Part shown: positions 22,764 through 32,862 of the stretch, in pieces
Layout of the letters: the number at the start of each line of letters is the position of its first letter
Numbering within the stretch: the stretch's first letter is position 1
Assembly: GCA_029959085.1 (NCBI GenBank)
Contig: JARWIR010000035.1
Location: forward strand, 7,608,501-7,672,500
DNA: 64,000 nucleotides
Source of the DNA: Nemophila menziesii
Taxonomy: Eukaryota > Streptophyta > Magnoliopsida > Boraginales > Hydrophyllaceae
Direction of reading: 5' to 3'
Position numbers and translations under genes: made by a program
Notes under the pieces: generated by a model
Database searches by the model: none
What the model saw: only the letters and a program-made list of their open reading frames with translations
Told to the model about the DNA's origin: nothing

Positions 22764-23240
22764 TTAGAATGGCTTACCTGGCTGGCCATAGAGATCCATC
22801 ATGTCCTCCTCCGAAGAAGAAGAAGAGGGATTGGAATAATTATCAATATCCCTTTCCAAGGTTATATCTTCCAGTTGTGATTGCATCTGTATAACCTCCA
22901 CCCAAAGTTCTCTGTTATCTTCTCGTAATCTTTCAACTTCGTGTTGTAATTTAAGAGCCCATTGGATAAGATCATGATCAATTTTAGAGGAGGAAGTAGA
23001 AGAACCTTGGTCATGAATCTTTATCTTCTTCAAAGGCCTAGCTGATACAGACATTCTTGCAGTTAACTTTTTTGGTAGTGGTTGTGCTGGTGCCTTTTCT
23101 TTTGATTCTTCAGTAGCCTCATCAATGGTGATAGGCTTTTCAATGGTGGCTTCAGGCAATTTCTTATTCTTCCCAAGGATGGTGCACTTTCTCTTGTATT
23201 TCATAGCATCAGATCTATTAGTCATGTTTGATTTACCCAC
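22764..23240 (-). CDS. Short ORF3 of element C
   Basis: An open frame of 158 codons sits where A, B and D have ORF3. The inner start MTNRSDAMKYKRK (five codons in) aligns with MTNRTDS and MTKRTNS of the other copies. A Lys-rich N-terminus, an acidic/Lys stretch and a basic 'RPLKKIKIH' segment follow. The remainder is a clear heptad-like coiled coil ('ALKLQHEVERLREDNRELW') and a Ser/Asp/Glu-rich tail. The large middle domain that B and D have (about 200 residues) is absent, so this looks like a reduced but still open version. No signal peptide or membrane segment is visible. Function is unknown; multimerisation or RNA/DNA binding is an inference. Confidence 0.65.
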   Translation of the reverse strand: MGKSNMTNRSDAMKYKRKCTILGKNKKLPEATIEKPITIDEATEESKEKAPAQPLPKKLTARMSVSARPLKKIKIHDQGSSTSSSKIDHDLIQWALKLQHEVERLREDNRELWVEVIQMQSQLEDITLERDIDNYSNPSSSSSEEDMMDLYGQPGKPF

Positions 23241-23595
23241 AACTCAAGTTATACCAAGGATGAATTAAAAGTTTAAGAGAAATTGGTTTAGCTTGAGGTT
23301 GTTGCTTGGAATTGATGAAAGAGAAAGGTTTCTTGATGAATCTTTGAAGAATTTTTGAAAGCTTGATGAATTTGATGGTGTTTAATGGTGTAGTGTGATG
23401 AATTTGATGAAGAAATTTTGTTTATGGAGGATGGGGAGAGAATTATTGATGTTGTTGTGTTAATTGTGAAGGTTTGTACAAGCTTCAAGGTCTATATATA
23501 GTGTTTGGGTCTGAAAATTTCGTGTGGGAGGGGCTAGGGTTAAGTTTGTTAAGGTAAGAAGTTGAATAGGAATAAAATTCCTCCAAATCGCCATA

Positions 23596-23851
23596 CCGCG
23601 GTATACCGGACCCCTGGCGCGGTGTACCGGAACTTCTGCTGTTCTAATTTTTTCATTCCTCGTCAAAAAACCTGAGTCTCCCTACCCGTGTCACGGGTTT
23701 TTGCTGCTGCGGTATACCGCACCTATGCCGCGGTATACCGGACCTGATATGCTCCAACTTTCCGAACTCTCGGCAATAAACCCGAGTAAGTATACCCGTG
23801 GTACAGGTTTTTCCAGGCGCGGTGTACCGGACGTGAGGCGCGGTATACCGG
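23596..23851 (-). repeat. Cluster of GCGGTATACCG palindromes, element C
   Basis: Six near-palindromes occur: CCGCGGTATACCGG at 23596-23609 and 23728-23741, GCGGTATACCGC at 23709-23720, and GCGGTRTACCGG at 23619-23630, 23819-23830 and 23840-23851. They lie between integrase and ORF3, as in A, B and D, but the word differs from the ACCGGGAACCCGGT of those elements. The cluster at 991-1309 has the closest motif. Confidence 0.85.
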
Positions 23852-24079
23852 ACCTGCCTGCGAATTTTTCCAAAATTTTTCCTTTGACCCCAAACTCATT
23901 TCCTGCACAATAACACACTACCTTTCTCGCCTATTAGCTTGTAAACACAATTAAAAATATACACTAACTTAAAATTATACACTACAAAGCAATAAACTAA
24001 TCTAAAAAGCAATTAAAACAAGGGGTGTATCCCAAGAGCACTTTTGTTTAACGTCTTTGAGTTAGACGTGTACCTCAGG

Positions 24080-25371
24080 CTAAGCGCTTTCTACGAGATG
24101 GATCGTCTCCTCTCGCCGGAAGTCCTCACTGTCATGGTATCTCTTCAAACGCTGGCCATTCACCATGAATGTCCGTTGGTCGGATGGATGTTCAATTTCA
24201 ATCGCTTTATGAGGTGTGACTTTCGTAACAATGTAAGGTCCTCCCCAACGGGATTTAAGCTTTCCTGGGTAGTTTGAAAATCGAGAGTTGTATAATAAAA
24301 CTTTTTGTCCTCTCTCGAAATACTTTGGACGGAGTCTCTTATCATGCCATCTCTTTGTTTTCTCCTTGTAGAGGCGTGAATTTTCATAGGCAAGATAGCG
24401 AAACTCCTCCAACTCGTTCAACTGCATCAACCGTTGTTTCCCGGCCAGCTCTGGGTCTAGATTCAGAGTTTTAATAGCCCAGAAGGCTCGAGCTTCAAGT
24501 TCAATAGGTAGATGACATGCTTTGCCGTAGACCATGCGATATGGAGATGCCCCAAGTGATGTTTTAAATGCTGTTATGTAAGCCCAGAGAGTATCATCTA
24601 GCTTTAAAGACCAATCTTTCCTCGTTTCATTCACGGTCTTCTCAAGAATAGATTTGATTTCCCGGTTGGTAACTTTAGCTTGACCGTTAATTTGTGGGTG
24701 ATAACCGGTTGAAATACGGTGTCTCACTCCAAACTTACGAAGAAGGTTTCTCAGTTGAGCATTGATAAAATGGGTACCTTTATCACTGATGAGAACAAGT
24801 GGCGTACCATGTCTTGAAAAGATTTTTGTTTTAAGAATTTAATCAATGTTTGAGCATCGTTCTTTGGTGTTGCCACTGCTTCTACCCATTTTGATAGATA
24901 ATCTACCGCAAGAAAAATATAAAGATTTCCATGGGAAGTGATGAAAGGTCCCATGAAATCTATTCCCCATACATCAAAGATTTCGACTTCTAGAATATTG
25001 TTAAACGGCATCGCGTCCCTTTTTGATATATTACCAGTGAATTGGCATATTTGACATGACTGGACAAAACGGTGACAATCTTTGTGTAGGGTAGGCCAAT
25101 AGAACCCGGATTGAAGAATTTTAGCTGCAGTTCTATCGCCTTTAAAGTGACCTCAATAAGGTGAACTATGACAACTTGCGATGATCTTGTCAACTTCGCC
25201 TTCATGAACACATTTTCTAATAACTTGGTCACTACAAATCTTCCAGAGGTACGGTTCATCCCAATAGTACTGTTTGGCTTGGTGAGATAATATTTGTCTT
25301 TGTTGTGGGTGGATATCCTTGGGGAATACACCACTCACAATGAGGTTGATTAGATCTGCATACCATGGCAC
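24080..25371 (-). pseudogene. Integrase of element C
   Basis: It runs from 'MPWYADLINLIVSG' (25371) through the HHCC zinc region ('CHSSPY' to 'CQICQ', with a stop within it near 25156) and the core ('DVWGIDFMGPF', damaged around 24800-24850 where the second catalytic Asp should lie). An intact 215-codon C-terminal frame follows (24727-24080), holding '[17 protein letters not shown]' and the DNA-binding end '[24 protein letters not shown]'. There are three frame breaks. The stop at 24080-24082 is followed by the conserved post-pol block. Confidence 0.9.
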
Positions 25372-25431
25372 AAGCGCATTTTTAATAGCAAAAAGTTATT
25401 CATCAGGGAATACCTCTTTAACCAACAATGG

Positions 25432-27015
25432 TTATTTGTTCGCACCAGATCCTTCGAGCCTTGATAAATGATCAACAACTTGATTCTCGCATCCCTTTCG
25501 GTCTCGAATGTATATGTCGAATTCTTGAAGCAACAGTACCCATCTAATAAGACGCGGCTTAGCGTCCTTTTTCTCTGTAAGGTATCTGATAGCTGAATGG
25601 TCCGTGTATACAACAATTTTCTTTCCAATCAGATACGAACGAAATTTATCAAAAGCATATACCACAACCAACATCTCTTTCTCCGTAACTGTATAATTTA
25701 TCTGGGCAGCGTTGAAAGTCTTACTTGCATAATAAATCGTGTGGAAGATCTTGTCTTTCCTCTGCCCCAACACAACACCCATAGCGTGATCACTAGCATC
25801 GCACATAAGTTCAAACGGAGCTTTCCAATCAGGAGGTATAACAATAGGTGTAGAGACCAGTTTCTCCTTAATCGTCAAAAACGCTTGAAGATATTCGTCA
25901 GTAAAATTAAAAGGAGTATCCTTTTCGAGTAAAGAACAAAGTGGTTTGGCGATTTTGGAGAAATCTTTAATAAATCTTCGATAAAATCCTGCGTGATCCA
26001 AGAAACTTCTCACTCCTTTTACAGAAACTGGAGGTGGTAATGTTTTGATGACTTCAATTTTAGCATGATCAACCTCCATCCCTGCCCTTGAAAATTTATG
26101 TCCCAACACAATTTCCTCTTGAACCATGAAGTGGCATTTTTCCCAATTAAGCACAAGATATTTTTCTTTACATCTCACAAGGACTTTCTCAAGATTATTC
26201 AAACAATCATCAAAACTATCTCCAAACACCGAAAAATCATCCATAATAACCTCCAAGTATTTATCAATCATGTCCCAAAATATAGCCATCATGCACCTCT
26301 GGAACGTGGCAGGTGCATTACATAAACCAAACGACATTCTTCTATAAGCAAAAGTACCAAACAGACAAGTAAAAGTTGTTTTGTGTTGATCAAGGGGATC
26401 CACACAAATCTGATTATAACCTGAATATCCGTCAAGGAAACAATAATACTCTTTCCCTGCAAGTTTGTCTAGCATCTGATCAATGAATGGTAGCGGGAAG
26501 TGATCTTTCTTTGTAGCTTTGTTGAGTCTTCGGTAATCCATGCACAATCGCCACCCTACAACTGTTCTTGATGGTATGGCTTCACCTTGATCATTAAGGA
26601 TGGTAGTGATACCTCATTTCTTTGGAACACATTGCACTGGACTAACCCAATCACTGCTAGCAAGCGGATAGATAATTCCTGCGTCTAACAACTTGATAAC
26701 TTCCTTCCTCACCATTTCTTTCATACCTGGCATGAGTCTTCTTTGTCCTTCTATAGTTCGCCCACCTTCATACTCAAGAATGATTTTGTGCTTGAAAACG
26801 GAAGGACTAATTCCTTTGATGTCGACAATAGTCCATCCGATTGCTTCTTTGTTAGCGCGAAGTGCATGAAGTAGCCTCTCCTCTTGAGGACCTGAAAGGT
26901 TAGCAGGAATAATAACAGGCAAATTTTTGTTCGTACCTAGGTATGCATAGCGTAGATGATCTGGAAGCGGTTTTTCTTCGAGAATAGGTGGACATATTAT
27001 GGATGGTTGTTTCAT
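25432..27015 (-). pseudogene. pol: Reverse transcriptase and RNase H of element C
   Basis: The best preserved polymerase in the window. RT begins at about 26960 ('LRYAYLGTNKNLPVI') with 'LLDAGIIYPLASSDWVSPVQC'. A TGA near 26612 breaks the frame once; a 371-codon frame then runs 26547-25432. Motifs seen are '[17 protein letters not shown]', '[11 protein letters not shown]', catalytic IMDD (26247-26236) and '[16 protein letters not shown]'. RNase H follows with '[18 protein letters not shown]', '[19 protein letters not shown]', '[10 protein letters not shown]' and the end 'DHLSRLEG', so all four acidic catalytic positions appear present. Only a stop separates it from integrase, as expected of a polyprotein. 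Confidence 0.93.
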
Positions 27016-27036
27016 TGGTTCAATGTCACCTGATTC

Positions 27037-27585
27037 TCAAAGTAGTTCTCGTATATTTGATCCTAATGCAGCAACTTCTTCAGGGGGAATCTCGAGTTCC
27101 TCTTGTGATTCAAGTGCCAAGGCTTCGTCAAGATCATCATCTAAGCTTGCTTCATTGAAGACTTCTTGTGTAATTTTTCCGATGACATCTATTTTAAAAC
27201 ATTCATCCTTCGAATTCGGTAACTTCATAGCCTTAAACACATTGAATCGTATATGTTCGTCTTGTACCCTCATGATCAACTCACAATTCTCAACATCAAT
27301 TAGTGTACGCCCCGTGGCTAAGAATGGTCTACCCAAAATGATGGGGACATTCTTATCCACGTCGTAGTCAAGAATAATAAAATCACAAGTAAAAATAAAA
27401 GAACTAGCTTTAACTAAAACATCTTCAATTTTACCTACTGGTAGTGAGAGAGAGCGATCCGCCATTTGTAATACCACAGATGTGGGTACTACCTCTCCTA
27501 TGTTAAGCTTCTCAAACAGGGATCTTGGCATGAGATTGATACTCGCGCCTAAATCACATAATGCCTTCCCAGTCCAATTATCCAA
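27037..27585 (-). pseudogene. Aspartic protease region of element C
   Basis: A 182-codon frame carries the active-site stretch 'LCDLGASINLMP' about 10 residues in, and 'NVPIILGRPFLATGR' about 85 residues in, as in retropepsins. It begins eight bases inside the end of the gag frame and one frame away: gag stops at TAA 27578-27580. In this lineage gag and pol are usually one ORF, so I read this as a one-base indel, although programmed frameshifting cannot be excluded from one copy. A linker rich in Glu/Asp leads to RT. Confidence 0.85.
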
Positions 27586-29329
27586 TGCCGATGGGAATTG
27601 TAAAACTTCCGGGATCTTCTAGCTTCGGTGGTAACTTATTTTGACATATAGCACTACACTCCACATGCAATCCAATTATTTCCCCAGTTTCTATACTTCG
27701 CTTGTTGGAAAGAATGTCTTTCATGAATTTAAGATATTTTGGCATTCTCTTGAGAGCTTCAACAAACGACATATTAATCTCTAACTTGCTCAACATGTCA
27801 ACGAACTTCTTGAATTCCAGGTCATTGTCCTTCTTTCTGACACGTGAAGGGTATGGTGGTGGAGGGCTTGTATTAAGTTCCACTGGTTTTCTCGTTTTTT
27901 CTGGTGTCTCGGCTTGGACACTCTTTATTTTAACTACCTCCTCTACTGTATCTTCGGTTGTTTCTTCTCCCCCCTTTTCTGGAATAGGGATTGGTTCTGT
28001 TTCTGGTCTTGGTGGAGGTAGTTGTTTTCCACTTCGCAATTCAACTGCATGACAAGAATCATCTCTAGGAGCAATAGTATCACTTGGAAGCTGCCCTTTC
28101 GGCCTATTTTGTAATGTACTTGCCATATGTGATAAAGTATGCTCTAGTTTCTTGATTACCTTCTGTTGGGCTTGAATTTTCTGTTGGCTACGACTCATAT
28201 TGTTTTCAATTGCTTGCATCAATTTAGCCATACTCGAATTCAAGCTCGGGGTTTGTTCTTTCTTTGCCAGTTGTATTGATTGTTTTGGTGGTTCTTTCTT
28301 TGTTTCTTGACAAGCTTTTTCAACAATGGGCAACTTTTGCTTAATAGATTGTGGTGGACAATAGGATTGAGGTTGGGGTTGATAATAAGTCTCTTGATCT
28401 CTGACCCAACTTCTTTGTTGTGGAGGTTGTTGATAATTAGCGTAGATTTCTTGAGGATGAGTATAACCATTAGAATAATAGTTATCTTGAGGATAGGTAA
28501 CTGAAGCTAATGCTGGATTATACATACACCCTTCCCACAAGTGATTTCTTGATCCACAACCAGGACACGAAGGAATTGCACGTACTACATTTACCTGAGC
28601 AATTGTTCGAGCTTGTTCTTGTAGTTCTTCGAGTTGTTGGGCCAATTCTTTAAGCTTCAGAGATTCTGAAGTGTCTTCTTTTTCTGGTTTCTTGGGCCAA
28701 CTCCTCTCGTTCTCAAGAATTCTCTCCATCCCTAACTCAGCTTCTTCAGGATCTAGTAACACAAAACCTGCGTTTCCTAAAGAATCTGCTTTTTCTCTTG
28801 ACTTGTCATTATGTCCTCCATAAAACAAGGTTAAATAATATTCCGGCGATGATTTATGGTATGGACATCTCGCCTTTTTCTCAGTAAATCGTAACCATGC
28901 TTCACCCAAACTTTCTCCGTCTTCCTGTATAAACTGTTCAAGCTCCAACATATCTTTTAAACGTCTACTAACCGGATAGAAGCGGTCTAGGAATCTTGCT
29001 TGAAGCTTATCCCAATCTGGAATGACATGAGGATATTGGGTATCGTACCAATTGCTTGCACCTCCGGTCAAGAAGAACTGGAACATCACGTAATACACTT
29101 GTTCCCTAGTAGCTCCTCTTACGATATAAGCATCACAGATTTGCATGAATTTTTGAATATACCGGATCGGATCTTGATGTGCAGCACCGCTGAATAATCC
29201 ATGAGTTGCAAACTGTGTTAACATCCCTGGACCAGGCTTAAATTTAGCGGCTTGGATTTCTGGAGCGCGAATTCCTTGTGGTTGCACTCTAAATTCGATG
29301 GGTAGCTCAAGTCTCCTTGGGTTCTGCAT
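27578..29329 (-). CDS. gag: gag polyprotein of element C, 583 codons open
   Basis: Capsid/nucleocapsid precursor of the virus-like particle. The start MQNPRRLELPIEFRVQ (29329-29327) follows a leader and primer-binding site. From about residue 40 to 220 lies the Ty3/gypsy capsid-like domain ('DPIRYIQKFMQICDAYIVRG', 'GGASNWYDTQYPHVI', 'RFLDRFYP'). An intact zinc knuckle of CX2CX4HX4C type follows near residue 260 (CPGCGSRNHLWEGC), then a Gln/Tyr/Pro-rich tract, a helical Lys/Gln segment, 'ELRSGKQLPPPRP', and finally the linker to protease. It is the only gag here with no internal stop and a complete knuckle, so it may still be translatable. Confidence 0.9.
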   Translation of the reverse strand: MQNPRRLELPIEFRVQPQGIRAPEIQAAKFKPGPGMLTQFATHGLFSGAAHQDPIRYIQKFMQICDAYIVRGATREQVYYVMFQFFLTGGASNWYDTQYPHVIPDWDKLQARFLDRFYPVSRRLKDMLELEQFIQEDGESLGEAWLRFTEKKARCPYHKSSPEYYLTLFYGGHNDKSREKADSLGNAGFVLLDPEEAELGMERILENERSWPKKPEKEDTSESLKLKELAQQLEELQEQARTIAQVNVVRAIPSCPGCGSRNHLWEGCMYNPALASVTYPQDNYYSNGYTHPQEIYANYQQPPQQRSWVRDQETYYQPQPQSYCPPQSIKQKLPIVEKACQETKKEPPKQSIQLAKKEQTPSLNSSMAKLMQAIENNMSRSQQKIQAQQKVIKKLEHTLSHMASTLQNRPKGQLPSDTIAPRDDSCHAVELRSGKQLPPPRPETEPIPIPEKGGEETTEDTVEEVVKIKSVQAETPEKTRKPVELNTSPPPPYPSRVRKKDNDLEFKKFVDMLSKLEINMSFVEALKRMPKYLKFMKDILSNKRSIETGEIIGLHVECSAICQNKLPPKLEDPGSFTIPIGIG

Positions 29330-29429
29330 CTGTAACTATCTATAAAACAAAAATTAAAAGAAAAAAGCGTAAAATAGAACTAACTGAAAATAAGAGCACA
29401 AGATATATGCACAAGGACTAACGGTGTAG

Positions 29430-29447
29430 TCCCCGGCAGCGGAGCCA
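29430..29447 (-). other. Primer-binding site of element C
   Basis: On the minus strand, TGGCTCCGCTGCCGGGGA starts seven bases after the LTR end and differs from the tRNA-Asp complement at two positions. The equivalent site of the stump copy (19898-19915) reads TGGCGCCGCTGTCGGGGA. Confidence 0.85.
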
Positions 29448-29453
29448 AAAACT

Positions 29454-30967
29454 TGGTATGGCCTAGGGTGTGATAAAAAGATATATAAATTAGATGCAAA
29501 TAAACACCCTAAAGCTAGCACGGTTCTGCAAGTATACAGATCGTATGCAAGTTTTAATGATTAAGTAAGATTCGTTCCGCAGAGACTACGAAAGTTAGGG
29601 GAATCTTATGCAATAATCAAGTGCAAATAATTAAAGCTAGGACAAATAAAACGCAGAAAAAGTAAAGACAAATAGATATTTATTTGGTTTACAATTAATC
29701 TAAATTAAACTAAGAAATTAAAGAAAGAAAATTAAATGCAAGAGAAGAAGTAGTATGAGAATATAGCTTGAGTAAATAGCATGTAATCCCCACTAGTTTT
29801 TCCGTTCTAAACATAAAAGGGTGAATTATGTAGTGTTTCAATAATCGGTTCCAATTGCGCTAGGTAGATTTAAATAGGATTTACCTGTGTCAATAAGGAG
29901 TCCTAAGCAATCTGTTCCTGCAATTGGTAAATATCAATATATATTAAACCATAGTGATTATCTAGTTAGGTTGATTTGTTAGATCTAAACTGAATACTAG
30001 ACGTTATGTGCTAAACATGTAATTTAACACCGCTGTCAATGGTGACCTAACTACTAGATGGTAATTCTATATGGCCGCGGTTCCACAAGAACACAGAATA
30101 TAAATCCAAACACATAAACAGTGAATAAAAATAATAAATTCAATTTAAACCATAGAATTCCCAAATAAGATAGATGTCAACCAAAACTAGGGTTAATACA
30201 TATATGCTAAAAACTCAAGCTAATGGAAATTTAATTCATACTAATGGAAGAAAAGAAAGAAATTACAAATTTAGAGGTAGAAGAAGACAAATTGATAAAC
30301 AGCTCCTTCCAGACTTATTTTCTTGTGTTGTAAGCTTCCTCTTGGTTTAAGGTTTCACCAAGGATGATTTAAGAGTGTTAACAGGCTGTATTTATAGTGT
30401 ATAGGTTGACCTAATTCGTTTTCTTGAAGGAGAAGGTAAATATGGGCTCCAAGCCCAACTCAAATTCGTAGCCCAAAAACATGCAATCAGCCCCGTTTTT
30501 CTTTTGGTCCTAACAGCTTCAATATTTATCCGATTGATGCGTATGAGTATACCAAATTCATAGTCTCGGAAAGATATTCAACTTTGCTCTTGACCGTTTC
30601 CCCAAATACCTCACTGTTTGTGAGATATAAGCTGATTTGTGGTCGTAGGTGCAGAAATTCAGATTTAAGGCAGTTTTTCCTTTTCCATGTTTTTAGCTTT
30701 TACTTCCTGATCTTCAATTTCCATGTTTATTTTCTTTCCTTTAGCTCTCTTTACCAACTTGAACTCTAATTAATTACCATATATCTTCAAAGCTTCACAC
30801 TAAATAAATAATTAAACCCAATATGCTCTAATAATAATAATTAATTAATTCAAGACCCAAAATAGTAAAGTGTACTATATCAAGCTAAAATCGACCTATA
30901 AACTAATAAATATGCCTAAAATGATGTCACAGAGATAGATTTTATTATCACAAATGAGGAGACATCA
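29454..30967 (-). repeat. 5' LTR of element C
   Basis: 1514 bases, starting TGATGTCTCCTC (minus strand, 30967) and ending CCA (29454). The solo LTR at 39858-42093, minus its MITE, has nearly the same length and sequence, which fixes the ends independently. A TATA box lies at 30396-30389. The 5' neighbour is integrase of element B. Confidence 0.93.
30389..30396 (-). promoter_or_regulatory. TATA box of C-family LTR
   Basis: TATAAATA on the minus strand, in the context 'cctatacacTATAAATA'. The same context is found in the solo C LTR at 40428-40435. It is missing from the 3' LTR of element C because of the internal deletion. Confidence 0.7.
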
Positions 30968-31858
30968 GGTCCCTTTGTACCATCTAATGGAAATCAATAC
31001 ATCCTATTAGTTGTTGATTACGTGTCCAAAGGGGTAGAGGCTGTAACTCTACCAACTAATGATTCGTGAGTAGTGATTAAATTTTTGAAGTCACATATCT
31101 TCACTAGACATGGCACACCTCGAGTTATTATCAGTGATGGAGGTACACACTTTGTGAACAAATACTTTAAGACAGTACTAGAAAACCATGGGATAAGACA
31201 TCGTGTATCTACCGCTTATCATCCACAAGCCAATGGTCAAGCTGAGGTCTCTAATCGAGAGGTCAAATCCATCCTAGAGAAGACTGTTGGCCCCACAAGA
31301 AAAGATTGGTCAATGAAGTTAGATGATGCATTGTGGGCTTATCATACTACGTTCAAAACTCCCGTTAGTGCATCTCCATATCGTTTGGTTTATGGTAAGG
31401 CCTGTCACTTACCTCTTGAACTTGAATTAGGTGCATATTGGGCTATAGCGCAGTTGAATTTAGATCCTACTTTAGGCGGTGAAAATCGTATGATGAAGTT
31501 AAATGAACTTGATATGTTTCGATTACATTCTTATGAGAATGCTAAACTCTACAAAGAAAACACTAAGAGGTGGCATGATAATCGTTTTCATGTGAAGAGG
31601 TTTGAAGTTGGACAAAGGGTCCTTAAATACAACTCCAAGTTTAGTAATTATCCGGGTAGGTTGAGATCGAAATGGTCTGGTCCTTACATTGTGACCATTG
31701 TTACCCATCATGGAGCCATAGAGATTGAACATCCAATCGAGCACCGCACCTTCATGGTGAATGGTCATCGAATGAAGATTTATCATGGAGGCGAGATTAC
31801 CAATCGCACAGAAGATCCACATCCCGGTGAGGTCATGTACCTCATCGAAGCTCCTTAG
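30968..31858 (+). pseudogene. Integrase core and C-terminus of element B
   Basis: Integrase of element B resumes at '[21 protein letters not shown]' after the C insertion. A TGA near 31067 precedes a 261-codon open frame (31073-31858) with the second catalytic Asp ('VIISDGGTHF'), the Glu in 'NGQAEVSNREVKSILEK' and the DNA-binding C-terminus ('RSKWSGPYIVTIVTHHGAIEIEHP'), stopping at 31856-31858. About 200 bases corresponding to 7466-7665 of element A, including the zinc-finger cysteines and the first catalytic Asp, are missing at the insertion point. Confidence 0.92.
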
Positions 31859-32862
31859 AAGCGAGAGGTAACCCGTCGAGCTTAACGACGTTAAACAAAA
31901 GCCAATTCATTGTAGATTAGTTTCATGTCTGTTATTTTGATAGTGTATATTAGAGTAATTGTTGTTGATTAGTGTTTATTTTTAAGAAATGAGAAAGGTT
32001 AGTTGTTTTTGATGATCTCAGGAGTGAAGGGTCGTGAGTTTGGGGTTAAAGAGGCGAAAAAAAAAATGGGTTGCAATACAATAGCAACTGGGAACCCGGT
32101 GAACAACTGATTGCCAACCCTCCACACGCAAGACACTGCGTCCAGGTTCGCGATATCGACGAAAAACGGGAACCCGGTTTTGATCGATGTAAGTCCCAAA
32201 CTCTCTGACTAGTGCTTAAAAGGAGACGCAAGGAGCTGCGTCTGGGTTCGCGCCAAGCGACAGCAACTGGGAACCCGGTTGCCAGCTGACCAGGAACACG
32301 GTTGCCAGCTGACCGGGAACCCGGTTTTGACGGCCAACTCACTGCCTAGTGCGTATAGACAGATGCAAGAAGGCTGCGTCCAGGTAACAAAAAATTAAAT
32401 TTGGCAATTTCTTTGCGCCGACACAGCGACGCGAAACGGGAACCTGGTTATCACAAACCGGGAACCCGGTTTCCGTCTTTGAGAGGCGGTTTTGGAGACT
32501 TAAACCTTATATTTGTGCCTTGCTTCTCAAGGTAACCTCCAATTCCGTTTCTCAGCTTCACACCACTCCTAAAATCATCATCAAAACAGCTTATAATCAT
32601 CAAATCCTATCCTCTTACACCATAAAAACACACAATCAACCCATAATTTTTCCAAAACACCAACAATTTCCAACTTTTCTCCAAGAATCCTCCTTCATCC
32701 AAACCATAAATTGAACCATGAAACCTCTCCAATCACACAAAATAATCCTTACCCATCTCATATCTCACCCTAATCTTCTTCCTTCTATCCTCAAAACATC
32801 AAATTTCAAAACTTGTCTCTACCTTTCGACTTTTTGAAGTTTTGAGTTTGGGGTGAGAAGAC
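31859..32862 (+). other. Post-pol spacer of element B
   Basis: Non-coding. It starts with the conserved block 'cgacgttaaacaaaagcc' (31875-31903). PPT-like GAGTTTGGGGT lies at 32036-32046 and again at 32844-32854, nine bases before the ORF3 start. Between them are the palindrome cluster and a CA-rich, pyrimidine-rich leader (32530-32800) shared with A and D. Confidence 0.72.
32085..32475 (+). repeat. Cluster of ACCGGGAACCCGGT palindromes, element B
   Basis: Seven copies at about 32086, 32165, 32267, 32289, 32312, 32435 and 32457, most perfect or one mismatch from ACCGGGAACCCGGT. Two follow 'gccagctg' at a 23-base spacing (32289, 32312). Inverted 'gacgca...tgcgtc' arms occur at 32224-32242. 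Confidence 0.88.

Larger units (their letters stand above)
19922..30967 (-). mobile_element. Athila-type retrotransposon C, with both LTRs
   Basis: On the minus strand the element reads 5' LTR (30967-29454), primer-binding site, gag, protease, RT/RNase H, integrase, palindrome cluster, short ORF3, 3' region, hairpin, polypurine tract and 3' LTR (21231-19922). The internal part is about 8.2 kb. It is the best preserved element in the window: gag is open for 583 codons, and RT/RNase H for 371. The first base of the 5' LTR abuts integrase of element B at 30968. No target duplication can be checked because the other side is a deletion junction. Confidence 0.93.

Noticed and set aside
23701..23913. 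Open frames across the palindrome clusters (23691-23918, 32046-32342, 46264-46631, 8798-8986)
   Set aside because: They arise from the GC-rich palindromes, lie on either strand and do not align with each other between elements A, B, C and D.
27578..27585. Programmed frameshift between gag and protease in element C
   Set aside because: The overlap is only eight bases, without an evident slippery heptamer or stable structure directly downstream. A single indel in a copy that has other lesions is simpler.
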